A DNA stretch of 36,287 nucleotides from CAKSQF01 sp964582375 (GTDB lineage Bacteria > Bacillota > Clostridia > Oscillospirales > CAG-272), in the NCBI GenBank assembly GCA_964582375.1, contig CAZORL010000014.1:1-36287 (forward strand), given 5' to 3'. The notes beneath the pieces are model-generated. The model was given only the letters and a program-made list of their open reading frames with translations. It did no database searches and was not told the origin of the DNA. How positions within the stretch are numbered: the stretch's first letter is position 1; every line of letters begins with the position of its first letter. Below, piece after piece: positions 8,337-15,816 of the stretch. A program made the translations under genes and the position numbers.

Positions 8337-8933
8337 TCACATAATTTGTTCAAGCGTGACACTTCCCACGGCACCGAGCAGTCTGCTATCGGCGGGATCG
8401 TGAGTCACCACGACGGCACATCTGCCGCCAAGCTTTTCTTTGATATAATTTGCCGTTTGGATCTTGTTTTCATCGTCAAGCCCCTTAAAAGGCTCATCAA
8501 GAATGAGCAGATCAAATTTTGCAAGAAGTGCGCGCAGGATGGCGACCCGTCGCCGCATACCGCCCGAGAGTGCCGATATAGGTTTCCTCTCGCAGTCAAA
8601 CAGCCCGACCTTATGCATCGCGGTGGCGATCTCCTCATGCGAGAGGTCTTTGTTCGTCAGCCTTATATTCGAGGGTGCGTCGCGATCGGAAAGAAGTCTG
8701 TCCTCCTGAAATACTGCAGCGATCTTCTTGCCCGAAAGTCCCGAGATCTCGCCGCCGTCCGCTCTTTCAAGCCCCATCAAAATGCGAAGAAGCGTTGTCT
8801 TTCCGCATCCCGACGGTCCGAGCACCAAAGTAACGCCGTCCCCTCGAAAGGTTGCAGAGAAATGATCGAGCACTCTTTTGTCGCCGAACGACTTTTGAAG
8901 ATCTTTTATGACAATATCGTTAATATCGTTCAA
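8337..8933 (-). CDS. ABC importer ATPase, SsuB/TauB-like
   Basis: A 198-residue ATP-binding subunit, short for the family (usual about 240-260). Walker A GPSGCGKTT, signature LSGGMRRR, Walker B LLILDEP and H-loop VTHDP are intact, so it should be active. The start is TTG at 8933, supported by AAGGAGG seven bases upstream. It starts 12 bases after the permease stop and is the last gene of the binding protein-permease-ATPase operon. The family covers sulfonate, taurine, nitrate and thiamine-precursor importers; the substrate here is unknown. Confidence 0.87.
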   Translation of the reverse strand: MNDINDIVIKDLQKSFGDKRVLDHFSATFRGDGVTLVLGPSGCGKTTLLRILMGLERADGGEISGLSGKKIAAVFQEDRLLSDRDAPSNIRLTNKDLSHEEIATAMHKVGLFDCERKPISALSGGMRRRVAILRALLAKFDLLILDEPFKGLDDENKIQTANYIKEKLGGRCAVVVTHDPADSRLLGAVGSVTLEQIM

Positions 8934-8945
8934 ATCGCGTCCTCC

Positions 8946-9710
8946 TTATGTCCTTGTCAAAAGGCGAGTGGCAGCCCTTACGGTTATCATGAACAGCTTT
9001 GCAAAAAGCGTACTCACGAGAACTATCACGACCGTCCATGCGAACAGATCGGGGGTGTCGAGATAGATCTTTGCCTGCTGAAGTGCCTCGCCGATCGTGT
9101 GATCGGGCATACCGATGACTTCGGCGGCAATTCCCGATTTCCAGCAAAGCCCGAGCGATACATCGCATCCGGTCAAAAGTGAGGGCATGATCTGCGCCAG
9201 CCACAAACAGCGAACGCGTCTTGATCCGCGAAGTCCGAAAACATCCGCCATTTCATCAAGTTCGCGATCGATCGACGAGATACCGGCAAGCGTATTTGCG
9301 TAGATCACCGGGAGCACCATCAAGAATGATATAACGCTCGAAAGACGCTCGGACGAGAACCATATAAGCACAAGAATGATAAAAGATGCAACCGGAACTG
9401 CCCTTATTGCCGCCATCGGTGGGGAGAGCAGTGCCTTGATCGGCGAAAATGCCGATGCGGCAGCGGCAAGCAGGATGCCGACAACGAGAGCCGTGCCGAA
9501 TCCTGTCAATATGCGGACAAACGATGTCGCAACCGCCCGCCAAAACGGGGCGGTCACAACAAGCTCGGAAAGTCTTTGGACGACCGAGATCGGTGATACG
9601 AGCAGAATTTCCTTATCAAGCATCATCGCGGCGATCTGCCAGACGGCAAGCCAAAAGAGCACCGATGCCGCAAGCGTCAGCCTTTTTATTATAGGGCTGT
9701 CTTTTTTCAT
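8946..9710 (-). CDS. ABC importer permease, SsuC/TauC-like
   Basis: A 254-residue BPD_transp_1 permease with about six membrane helices. The EAA-like cytoplasmic loop is visible around DEMADVFGLRGSRRVRCLWLAQIMPSLLTG, which docks on the ATPase. The family (SsuC/TauC/ThiX) pairs with NMT1/THI5-like binding proteins such as the one encoded at 9756. ATG at 9710 follows GGAGTG. The 45-base gap to the upstream gene shows no promoter or terminator. Confidence 0.87.
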   Translation of the reverse strand: MKKDSPIIKRLTLAASVLFWLAVWQIAAMMLDKEILLVSPISVVQRLSELVVTAPFWRAVATSFVRILTGFGTALVVGILLAAAASAFSPIKALLSPPMAAIRAVPVASFIILVLIWFSSERLSSVISFLMVLPVIYANTLAGISSIDRELDEMADVFGLRGSRRVRCLWLAQIMPSLLTGCDVSLGLCWKSGIAAEVIGMPDHTIGEALQQAKIYLDTPDLFAWTVVIVLVSTLFAKLFMITVRAATRLLTRT

Positions 9711-9755
9711 GTTATCACTCCAATCATCCGATCATCGATCGTCTGTCAAGTCTGA

Positions 9756-10787
9756 TCAGCGTTTGAAATAGAATTTATCTTCGGGGAGTGCTCCGCCGAC
9801 CGATGTCGGGTTCTGATCAAAGAGAACCGACAGATAGCCCGAAAGCATGGTCTTCATCTCGTCGCCCTCGACAAAGGTGATATTGCACTTGGGAAGTGCC
9901 TCCTTTGCGACTGCCTCGGGAACGATGTCATATTTTCCGACAAGTGCTGCCGCAGCGTCATTATTTGTCTTTACATATTCGACCGATGCCTTGTAATGAT
10001 CGAGAAAAGCGACGATCACGTCGGGATTTTGCTCAACAAATTCGCGGCGTGCTATAACAACACCCGTGATCATCGACGATTTGTTTGTTTGATCCTTCTG
10101 GAGCGCATCCCACTCGGCGGTAAGGTCGAGTACGACATTTATATTATCGCTCTTTGTTTGTGCGGTCGTAACGAAGGGCTGGGGGAGCAGTGCGATGGCG
10201 TTATCGTTTGCCATGAGTGCAGAGAGGCACTCGGTATGCTCGCTCTTCCATTCGATCGTGACATCCTTTTCGGGGTCGATACCATTGCCGCTGAGGATAT
10301 AATTGAGCGCATATTCGGGAGTTGAGCCTTTGCCGCTTGCGTAGATGGTCTTGCCCTTAAGATCGGCAACCGATTTTACGCTGTCTCCGCTCTCAACGAT
10401 ATAGAGAACGCCGAGGGTGTTCACCGCAAGAACGCTGATGTCACCGTTTGTCTTGTTATAAAGTACCGATGCCAGATTTGCCGGTACGGCGGCAATGTCG
10501 ATCTCGCCCTTAACAATTTTCGGAGTTATAAGATCGGCGGATCCCTCGATCGAGAACTTGTAGTTGTTGTCTGTCAAACTGCCGCTGTCGGCATCAGACA
10601 TGAATTTAACAAGACCCATGGCACTCGGGCCCTTAAGCGCGACGATCTTCACGTCGATCGGAGCGGCAGGGGGTTTATCACCGGGCGCGGTCGTGGTCAC
10701 GGTGTTGCTGTCCGAATTATCGGCACAGCCGACGAGCGACAGCAAAAGAAGCGTGATTGCAAGAATCACTGATAAATATTTTTTCAT
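9756..10787 (-). CDS. ABC importer substrate-binding lipoprotein, NMT1/SsuA-like
   Basis: A 343-residue binding protein with a lipoprotein signal (MKKYLSVILAITLLLLSLVGCADN, Cys at lipobox LVGC) and an acidic/Thr linker before the mature fold. The pattern GEIDIAAVPANLASVLYNKT, DLKGKTIYASGKGSTPEYAL and ALMANDNAIALLPQPFVTTA fits the periplasmic-binding type II fold of NMT1/SsuA proteins, which bind small organic ligands. ATG at 10787 follows AAAGGAAGG; the in-frame start 21 bases earlier would overlap that site. Upstream sits a structured RNA with terminator (10836-10975) and a TM1266 regulator gene. This context could suggest a ligand linked to a cofactor or hydrogenase pathway, but that is inference. 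Confidence 0.87.
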   Translation of the reverse strand: MKKYLSVILAITLLLLSLVGCADNSDSNTVTTTAPGDKPPAAPIDVKIVALKGPSAMGLVKFMSDADSGSLTDNNYKFSIEGSADLITPKIVKGEIDIAAVPANLASVLYNKTNGDISVLAVNTLGVLYIVESGDSVKSVADLKGKTIYASGKGSTPEYALNYILSGNGIDPEKDVTIEWKSEHTECLSALMANDNAIALLPQPFVTTAQTKSDNINVVLDLTAEWDALQKDQTNKSSMITGVVIARREFVEQNPDVIVAFLDHYKASVEYVKTNNDAAAALVGKYDIVPEAVAKEALPKCNITFVEGDEMKTMLSGYLSVLFDQNPTSVGGALPEDKFYFKR

Positions 10788-10834
10788 GATGTTCCTTCCT
10801 TTGGACAAATTTGTCCCTATGAGATTAATCTATC

Positions 10835-10869
10835 AAAAAACGCCGTGCCTTTCAAAAGAGAGACGCGGC
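10835..10869 (-). terminator. Terminator closing the structured leader
   Basis: GCCGTG..CTTTC (from 10842) pairs with GAGAG..CGCGGC (to 10869) around AAAA; on the minus strand it is followed by TTTTTT (10835-10840). It lies about 50 bases before the binding-protein ATG. Confidence 0.78.
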
Positions 10870-10975
10870 AACACAGCCACCCGAAAAGGGCGGCAGCTAT
10901 TGGTCGCATCCCGACTTCCCCCTCAAACAAGACGGCAGCTTGTTTTCGGTGTCAGGGAGATGGCGTTTATGATCT
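10836..10975 (-). ncRNA. Unassigned structured RNA leader (riboswitch-like), with terminator
   Basis: Between the TM1266 gene and the binding-protein gene, the minus strand folds by eye into: TCTCCC/GGGGGA closing AAACAAG-CTGCCGT-CTTGTTT (apical loop CTGCCGT); GTCG-GGATG-CGAC; GCCGCCC-TTTTC-GGGTGGC; then a terminator. The 5' ACGCC can pair with the terminator's 3' GGCGT, and the apical-loop GCCG with the terminator's CGGC, so alternative folds exist. GCTGCC occurs twice. I could not match it to the TPP, cobalamin, SAM, T-box, lysine, glycine or guanidine-I consensus from memory. It may be a riboswitch for the ABC operon or a free-standing small RNA. Confidence 0.6.
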
Positions 10976-10990
10976 TGTAAATAAGGGATA

Positions 10991-11254
10991 TCAGACCCCC
11001 GATGGCTTTGCGTAAGTCGCCTTGGCAGTCACGCCCTCAAGCCTTCCGAGAGCACCCGCGAGCGAATTGATAACATCCTGCGGAGCGTCAAGAGCAACGC
11101 AGATGATATTCACGCCCTTCTTTTCGTAGGGAATGCCCATCCTTCCGATGACATTTCCTGCATATTTGTGGAGCAGTCCGTTGAGCTCGTCCACCGACGC
11201 ACCTCTGTCAACGATAATACTGATAAGAGCGACGCGTGTTTTTTCGTTGTCCAT
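10991..11254 (-). CDS. TM1266-family small regulator (iron-only hydrogenase system putative regulator)
   Basis: An 87-residue protein with the ACT/CopG-like TM1266 family pattern: VALISIIVDRGASVDELNGLLHKY, GRMGIPY, VNIICVALDAPQDVINSLAGALGRLEGVTAK. In other Clostridia such genes lie beside [FeFe]-hydrogenase maturation genes and are named as putative regulators; no biochemical role is firmly set. Here it starts its own transcript (promoter 11300-11328) and is followed, 15 bases after the stop, by the structured RNA and the NMT1-type importer. The conserved-looking order regulator-RNA-importer could imply a shared ligand. No hydrogenase gene is present in this window. Confidence 0.75.
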   Translation of the reverse strand: MDNEKTRVALISIIVDRGASVDELNGLLHKYAGNVIGRMGIPYEKKGVNIICVALDAPQDVINSLAGALGRLEGVTAKATYAKPSGV

Positions 11255-11299
11255 CGGCAGTGCCCCCCTTTTTTTGCGACGATCCTCACCGCGTGACCA

Positions 11300-11328
11300 A
11301 TTATATCATAAAAAATGTAAAAAGTCAA
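11300..11328 (-). promoter_or_regulatory. Promoter of the TM1266 gene
   Basis: TTGACT (11323-11328), 17-base spacer, TATAAT (11300-11305), minus strand, extended CTATTGACT. It is divergent from the purine nucleoside phosphorylase promoter, with about 20 bases between the two -35 boxes. Confidence 0.82.
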
Positions 11329-11349
11329 TAGCAAATTTTGCGAAAACGA

Positions 11350-11378
11350 TTGACAATTCCAAACTTTTGTTGTATAAT
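11350..11378 (+). promoter_or_regulatory. Promoter of the nucleoside salvage genes
   Basis: TTGACA (11350-11355), 17-base spacer, TATAAT (11373-11378). A second TATAAT starts at 11384. Confidence 0.85.
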
Positions 11379-11430
11379 TAAGATATAATAGGGCAGAGTT
11401 TCAAATTGCCATGAAAGTGAGGGTATATGC

Positions 11431-12177
11431 GTGAAAAAATATCCGACTCCGCACATCGACGCATCACCAAATGACTTTGCACGCACCCTGCTTATGCCCG
11501 GCGATCCGGGACGTTCCGAGTTTATCGCCAAAAACATGCTCGACTCGCCGAGGCTTATAAACAATGTCAGAGGCGTGCAGGGCTACACGGGCACATACAA
11601 GGGCGTGCCTGTCAGCGTGATGGCAAGCGGAATGGGCATGCCGTCGATGGCGATCTATTCGCACGAACTGTACGACACATTCGGCGTCGAGAATATAATA
11701 AGAATAGGCTCGGCGGGCGGCATATCGCGATCCGTTAATATCCGCGACATTGTAGTTGCCCTCGGCACATGCACCGATTCGGCATATACCGCAGGATTCG
11801 GTCTGCCCGGCACATTTGCTCCGATTGCCGATTTTGATCTGCTCTCACTCTGTGCAAAGACGGCAAACACGCTCGACATATCGGGTCTGCACATCGGAAA
11901 CGTGCTCACCACCGATCGCTTTTACAACGAAAGCTCCGCCGACGTGACAACACCGTGGGAGACCATGGGCGTGCTTGCGGTCGAGATGGAGACCGCCGCA
12001 CTATATGCAAACGCCGCAAAATATAACCGACGCGCGCTCGGGATCTTCACGGTCTCCGATCACCTCGTCACGGGCGGCTTTCTGACCGCAGAGGAGCGAC
12101 GATCGAGCTTTGTGGACATGATGACCCTTGCACTCGAAGTCGCACATGCCGCAGAATCGCTCCCCAAAAAACAATAA
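11431..12177 (+). CDS. deoD: Purine nucleoside phosphorylase, DeoD type
   Basis: A 248-residue protein of the hexameric trimer-of-dimers phosphorylase family, cleaving purine (deoxy)nucleosides with phosphate to base and pentose-1-phosphate. Visible: MPGDPGR phosphate-binding loop, GSAGG strand, VEMETAALY nucleoside-binding segment with the conserved Met-Glu, and SDHLVTGG bearing the base-contacting Asp of DeoD enzymes. Start is GTG at 11431, preceded by GTGAGGG. It is followed 46 bases later by cytidine deaminase, with no terminator between, so the two form a salvage operon. Confidence 0.93.
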   Translation: MKKYPTPHIDASPNDFARTLLMPGDPGRSEFIAKNMLDSPRLINNVRGVQGYTGTYKGVPVSVMASGMGMPSMAIYSHELYDTFGVENIIRIGSAGGISRSVNIRDIVVALGTCTDSAYTAGFGLPGTFAPIADFDLLSLCAKTANTLDISGLHIGNVLTTDRFYNESSADVTTPWETMGVLAVEMETAALYANAAKYNRRALGIFTVSDHLVTGGFLTAEERRSSFVDMMTLALEVAHAAESLPKKQ

Positions 12178-12223
12178 TGAACAACAAAATTACAAATACA
12201 ACAACCCATCGGAGGAATGAAAA

Positions 12224-12634
12224 ATGACCGTATACGAAAAACTTCTTGAAAAAGCAAAAAAAGCTCGTGATGGTGCCTACGCACCTTACACAAATTACTC
12301 GGTAGGTGCCGCACTTCTTTGCGACGACGGACGCATCTACACGGGATGCAACATCGAAAACGCCGCGCTCACTCCGAGCATTTGCGCCGAGCGTGCCGCT
12401 TTCTTCAAGGCGGTCAGCGAGGGCGAGCGCAGATTTGTCATGATTGCGATCGTCGGCGGCAAGGTCGGCCAGAACGAGGGATTTGCCCCGCCCTGCGGAG
12501 TCTGCCGTCAGGTCATGGCGGAATTTTGCCGTGACAATTTCGAGATCGTCCTCCTGAAAGACGGACGCCCCTATGTCACGACCCTGAACGCCGCCCTCCC
12601 TGACAGGTTCACGGCGAAGAATTTTGACATGTAA
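12224..12634 (+). CDS. cdd: Cytidine deaminase
   Basis: A 136-residue homotetrameric-type enzyme that deaminates cytidine and deoxycytidine to uridine forms. The zinc site is complete: Cys54-Ala-Glu56 (catalytic Glu) and PPCGVC with Cys91 and Cys94; the substrate motif GCNIENAA is present. Length is typical for the family. The ATG follows GGAGG. It is the second gene after deoD, matching the common clostridial nucleoside salvage pairing. A strong bidirectional terminator lies 113 bases downstream. Confidence 0.95.
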   Translation: MTVYEKLLEKAKKARDGAYAPYTNYSVGAALLCDDGRIYTGCNIENAALTPSICAERAAFFKAVSEGERRFVMIAIVGGKVGQNEGFAPPCGVCRQVMAEFCRDNFEIVLLKDGRPYVTTLNAALPDRFTAKNFDM

Positions 12635-12746
12635 GATCCGTGAGCATTTCGATGTTCACTCACCGAGGGAAGGATGATCAAATAAATCGGCTAATGTTTC
12701 TGCATCACCCCCGAGATGAGCGGAAAATTCTCCATTATTATATATA

Positions 12747-12791
12747 AAAGGCAGTCACAAATGCGCAGAAAGAGCATTTGTGACTGCCTTT
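12747..12791. terminator. Bidirectional terminator between cdd and the PII-like gene
   Basis: AAAGGCAGTCACAAATGC (12747-12764) is perfectly complementary to 12774-12791, an 18-bp stem flanked by A and T runs, between two convergent units. Confidence 0.92.
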
Positions 12792-12817
12792 TATTACAGA
12801 TCACAGATTACGGCATA

Positions 12818-13489
12818 TCATTCTTCGTCAAATCCGCGGAGACCTGCGACCTCGGTGACGGGGAGCGAGAAGGATATCGCGCAGGCGTCGGTCGATGTGC
12901 CGGCGTTCTGATTTATGGCGTTCATGATCGCCGATTTTTTATTTTCGGACGACACGATATAGATGATGTCCTTTTCCTCGGCAAGCGAAACGCCGAGGAA
13001 TTTTTCGGCGCGCGTCCTGCCCGTGCCCTTTGCGTGGAAGACTGTTCCGCCTGCCGCACCTGCCGACCGTGCGGCATCCATGACCATGTCGGAGTAGCCC
13101 TCGTTGACGATGACTACTATAAGCTCGTTATCAAATTTCATTTCGGGTCTCCCTCCTTGCGGCTCTTTGCCGTCTGTCAGATATGCAAGCGTCTTTTGTC
13201 CGCCGACGCTTTTGATCGGTATTGCGGCGATTATTCCGTTGCCGGGTATGTCAACAAACATCTTTTGCTTTGCAGTCTTTATTATCGCGTGCATTTGATC
13301 CTTGTCGGCGACCGTTGAAACAACCTCTTTCTCGCGTGCCTGAAGATCGTAGAGTGAGAGATGCTCGCTCGTTGCCGTTCCTTTGCCGAGGTTGCTCATG
13401 ACAAAGGGCATCTCAAGCTCGCCGCAGATGTCAACCAGCTCATGCGAGCGTTCTCTGTCGGTTATTCCTATTACATAGTACAGCTCCAT
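12818..13489 (-). CDS. PII-like signalling protein, two tandem PII domains
   Basis: A 223-residue protein, about twice a classical PII (112 aa). The first half (MELYYVIGITDRERSHELVDICGE... MHAIIKTAKQKMFVDIPGNGIIAAIPIKSVGG) and the second (FDNELIVVIVNEGYSDMVMDAARSAGAAGGTVFHAKGTG... VSLAEEKDIIYIVSSENKKSAIMNAI) both show the PII ferredoxin-like pattern; the second has the GTVFHAKGTG segment corresponding to the T-loop entry. The usual uridylylated T-loop Tyr is not evident. It starts 1 base after the stop of the DUF1538 gene, with GAGGAGG inside that gene, so the pair is translationally coupled. I infer it gates or senses for the DUF1538 membrane protein, as PII proteins do for transporters. Confidence 0.83.
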   Translation of the reverse strand: MELYYVIGITDRERSHELVDICGELEMPFVMSNLGKGTATSEHLSLYDLQAREKEVVSTVADKDQMHAIIKTAKQKMFVDIPGNGIIAAIPIKSVGGQKTLAYLTDGKEPQGGRPEMKFDNELIVVIVNEGYSDMVMDAARSAGAAGGTVFHAKGTGRTRAEKFLGVSLAEEKDIIYIVSSENKKSAIMNAINQNAGTSTDACAISFSLPVTEVAGLRGFDEE

Positions 13490-13490
13490 G

Positions 13491-15017
13491 TCACGCCTCC
13501 TCCCAAAGTTCGATGACCTGCTCGTCGGGCAGTATCGGCTCTGTCTCGACCTTGACCGCTCTCTTTGTCTTCACGACCGAGATAGCACCCATGATCTGAA
13601 CGGTGATAAGCGGAGTCATTGCGACCATCGCAACAAGTCCGAATGCATCTGTCATAACATTGCCGCCGAGTGCGGTGCAAGCTCCCATGGCAAACGGAAG
13701 CATGAATGTGGCGGTAAGCGGACCGGATGCAACTCCGCCCGAGTCAAATGCGATCGCCGTGAATGCGGGCGGCACGAAGAATGACAGCCCGAGTGCAATA
13801 AGATAGCCGGGAATCATGAAATACATGATCGGCACGCCGGTAAGCACTCTGATCATCGAAAGACCGTTTGCTGCCGAGATAGCGATCGAGAGCGAAAGTC
13901 CCATTGCCTTTTCGGAAATAGCACCCGCACTGAGTTCGGTGACCTGCTTGTTGAGCACATGGACAGCCGGCTCGGCGTTGATGATGAACCAGCCCATGAT
14001 CATCGCAAGCGGAACAAGCAGATATTTTGCCGAACTATTGGCGATCTTGCCTCCGAGCTCATACCCGAGCGGCGAAAATCCGACATTGACACCCGTCAAA
14101 AAGAGCACAAGCCCGACATATGTCATGAGAAGCCCGATAAGTATCTTCATAAGCGGTCGTTTCTTGATCTTCAGTGAAACTACCTGAAAGATCATGAAAA
14201 AGACGAATATCGGTGCAAGAGCGAGTGCGACCTCACCCATGTATGTGGGCAGACCGAAAAGATAACCCTTGCCGAGATCGACCGTGTTCGCATAATTTGC
14301 GGCAGTCTGCCCGACCGACGAATCAGCTGAGAACGAATAGATAAATCCGAGGATGAGTACCGAAAGCACCGGACCGATCGAGCAAAGCGCGACCAGACCG
14401 AAGCTGTCCGATTTTGCATCCGAGTCACTTCTGATCGATGCGACACCGACACCGAGTGCCATGATAAAGGGCACAGTCATCGGGCCTGTCGTAACTCCGC
14501 CCGAGTCGAATGCGACCGAGAGGATCTCGGCATCCGAAAGAGCCGCCAGAAGGAATACCAGAGCGTAAAATCCGATCAGTATCCATTTGAGCGATATGCG
14601 GAAGAGTATTCGGAGCATGCTGACGACAAGAAATATGCCGACACCGACCGACACGGTCAGAACAAGCACCGTTTTGTTGATATCGGGTACATTGTCCCCG
14701 AGCACCTGCAGATCAGGCTCTGCAACCGTTATGATAAGTCCGAGCAGAAAGCTCAGTGCCAATATCAGCGCAAGATTGCGTGATTTGGTCATTTTTGCGC
14801 CTATGTGTGTTCCGATCTTCGTAACCGACAGCTCCGCACCGATGTTGAACAGTCCCATTCCGATAATGATCATGACAGATCCGATCAAAAAAGAAAGCAT
14901 CAGTGCGTTATCAAGAGGAACGAAGAAGAGACAAAGCAGAGCAACGATCAGCGTTATCGGGAGAACCGATGCGATCGACTCGCGCATTTTTTCGTTAAAT
15001 CCGTTTTTTGCGGGCAA
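13491..15017 (-). CDS. DUF1538 family membrane protein (putative transporter)
   Basis: A 508-residue polytopic protein of about 12 or more helices. It is an internal duplication: the motif FDSGGV(T/A)(T/S)GP followed by a hydrophobic helix occurs near residue 169 and again near residue 422, with matching GPLSV-type segments. This is the DUF1538 (PF07556) layout, proposed to be a transporter of unknown substrate. Start is TTG at 15017, backed by a perfect AGGAGG; no ATG is better placed. The following PII-like gene (1-base gap) suggests control by nucleotide or nitrogen/carbon signals. Substrate unknown. Confidence 0.87.
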   Translation of the reverse strand: MPAKNGFNEKMRESIASVLPITLIVALLCLFFVPLDNALMLSFLIGSVMIIIGMGLFNIGAELSVTKIGTHIGAKMTKSRNLALILALSFLLGLIITVAEPDLQVLGDNVPDINKTVLVLTVSVGVGIFLVVSMLRILFRISLKWILIGFYALVFLLAALSDAEILSVAFDSGGVTTGPMTVPFIMALGVGVASIRSDSDAKSDSFGLVALCSIGPVLSVLILGFIYSFSADSSVGQTAANYANTVDLGKGYLFGLPTYMGEVALALAPIFVFFMIFQVVSLKIKKRPLMKILIGLLMTYVGLVLFLTGVNVGFSPLGYELGGKIANSSAKYLLVPLAMIMGWFIINAEPAVHVLNKQVTELSAGAISEKAMGLSLSIAISAANGLSMIRVLTGVPIMYFMIPGYLIALGLSFFVPPAFTAIAFDSGGVASGPLTATFMLPFAMGACTALGGNVMTDAFGLVAMVAMTPLITVQIMGAISVVKTKRAVKVETEPILPDEQVIELWEEA

Positions 15018-15061
15018 TTTTGTCCTCCTTTTGCGAAAAATTCGCTACACTTGTTGACAAC

Positions 15062-15090
15062 ATTTTATCACACTAAAGTGCGATTGTCAA
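15062..15090 (-). promoter_or_regulatory. Promoter of the DUF1538-PII operon
   Basis: TTGACA (15085-15090), 17-base spacer, TAAAAT (15062-15067), minus strand, extended CTATTGACA. Confidence 0.83.
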
Positions 15091-15191
15091 TAGTTTTATT
15101 TGTAAAAATTCTTTGACTAAAACCCAAAACACAAGCCTTTCCTTTCGTTCACAAAAGCTTTACAAAAAAAAAAAAAACGGACACATCTCTA

Positions 15192-15219
15192 TTGACAATT
15201 CTTAAAAAATATGTATAAT
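15192..15219 (+). promoter_or_regulatory. Promoter of the zinc-ribbon gene
   Basis: TTGACA (15192-15197), 16-base spacer, TATAAT (15214-15219); extended CTATTGACA on the plus strand. Confidence 0.85.
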
Positions 15220-15273
15220 ATTAGTAGCTAAAGTCGAATAACGGCTAAATAATCAACTTTTGGAGGAACTACT

Positions 15274-15600
15274 ATGAAATTTTGTCCTACATGTGGAAAA
15301 GAACTTATCGACGAAGCGGAATTTTGCCCCGGATGCGGATGCTCCGTTCAGAACAAGCAGAAACAGAATCAACCTGCGACCGACGGACTCGCAATTGCTG
15401 CAAAGATATTTTTGATTATCGGTTGCATTGCGATCGGCTGGATGATCATTCCTCTCGCATGGCTTCTTCCCATAACCATCTCGATATTCAACAAGCTCAA
15501 CCGCGGCGAGCCGATCGGCACCGGACTCAAGGTCTGTGCACTGCTTTTTGTAAATACGATCGCAGGCATTCTTCTCCTTTGCCGTTCTGAGAACAAATAA
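15274..15600 (+). CDS. Zinc-ribbon membrane protein
   Basis: A 108-residue protein. Residues 1-24 are a zinc ribbon with two CxxC knuckles (CPTCG and CPGCG), after which a short polar linker leads to two or three membrane helices (LAIAAKIFLIIGCIAIGWMI and VCALLFVNTIAGILLLC). Such zinc_ribbon_2-TM proteins are common in Clostridia and have no established function. The ATG follows TTTTGGAGG. Own promoter; bidirectional terminator downstream at 15775. No functional link to neighbours is apparent. Confidence 0.8.
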   Translation: MKFCPTCGKELIDEAEFCPGCGCSVQNKQKQNQPATDGLAIAAKIFLIIGCIAIGWMIIPLAWLLPITISIFNKLNRGEPIGTGLKVCALLFVNTIAGILLLCRSENK

Positions 15601-15774
15601 ATCGAAACGACCGCTGAAGCGATCAAACCCATTAGTCTTCCCCGATAAGGAGAGGGATGAGATCACTTGCGGTGAATGAGGCGTAAACAAAAACTGCCGA
15701 TCTGTTACAAATCGACCGCTAAACGACCAAGTCTCGTCGTTTTCTGATTTCTCATTCCTAACCGCTAACACAGC

Positions 15775-15804
15775 AAAGATCCCACACAAACGTGTGGGAT
15801 CTTT
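15775..15804. terminator. Bidirectional terminator
   Basis: AAAGATCCCACA (15775-15786) and its exact complement (15793-15804) form a 12-bp stem with a 6-base loop, between the convergent zinc-ribbon and lipoprotein genes. Confidence 0.9.
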
Positions 15805-15816
15805 GTTATGTTATAA

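Noticed and set aside
10836..10975. Structured leader as TPP or cobalamin riboswitch
   Set aside because: The CUGAGA and ACCUGA boxes of TPP and the B12 box are absent, although NMT1-type importers often carry thiamine precursors. GGGAA and GCTGCC words resemble parts of the cobalamin consensus only superficially.
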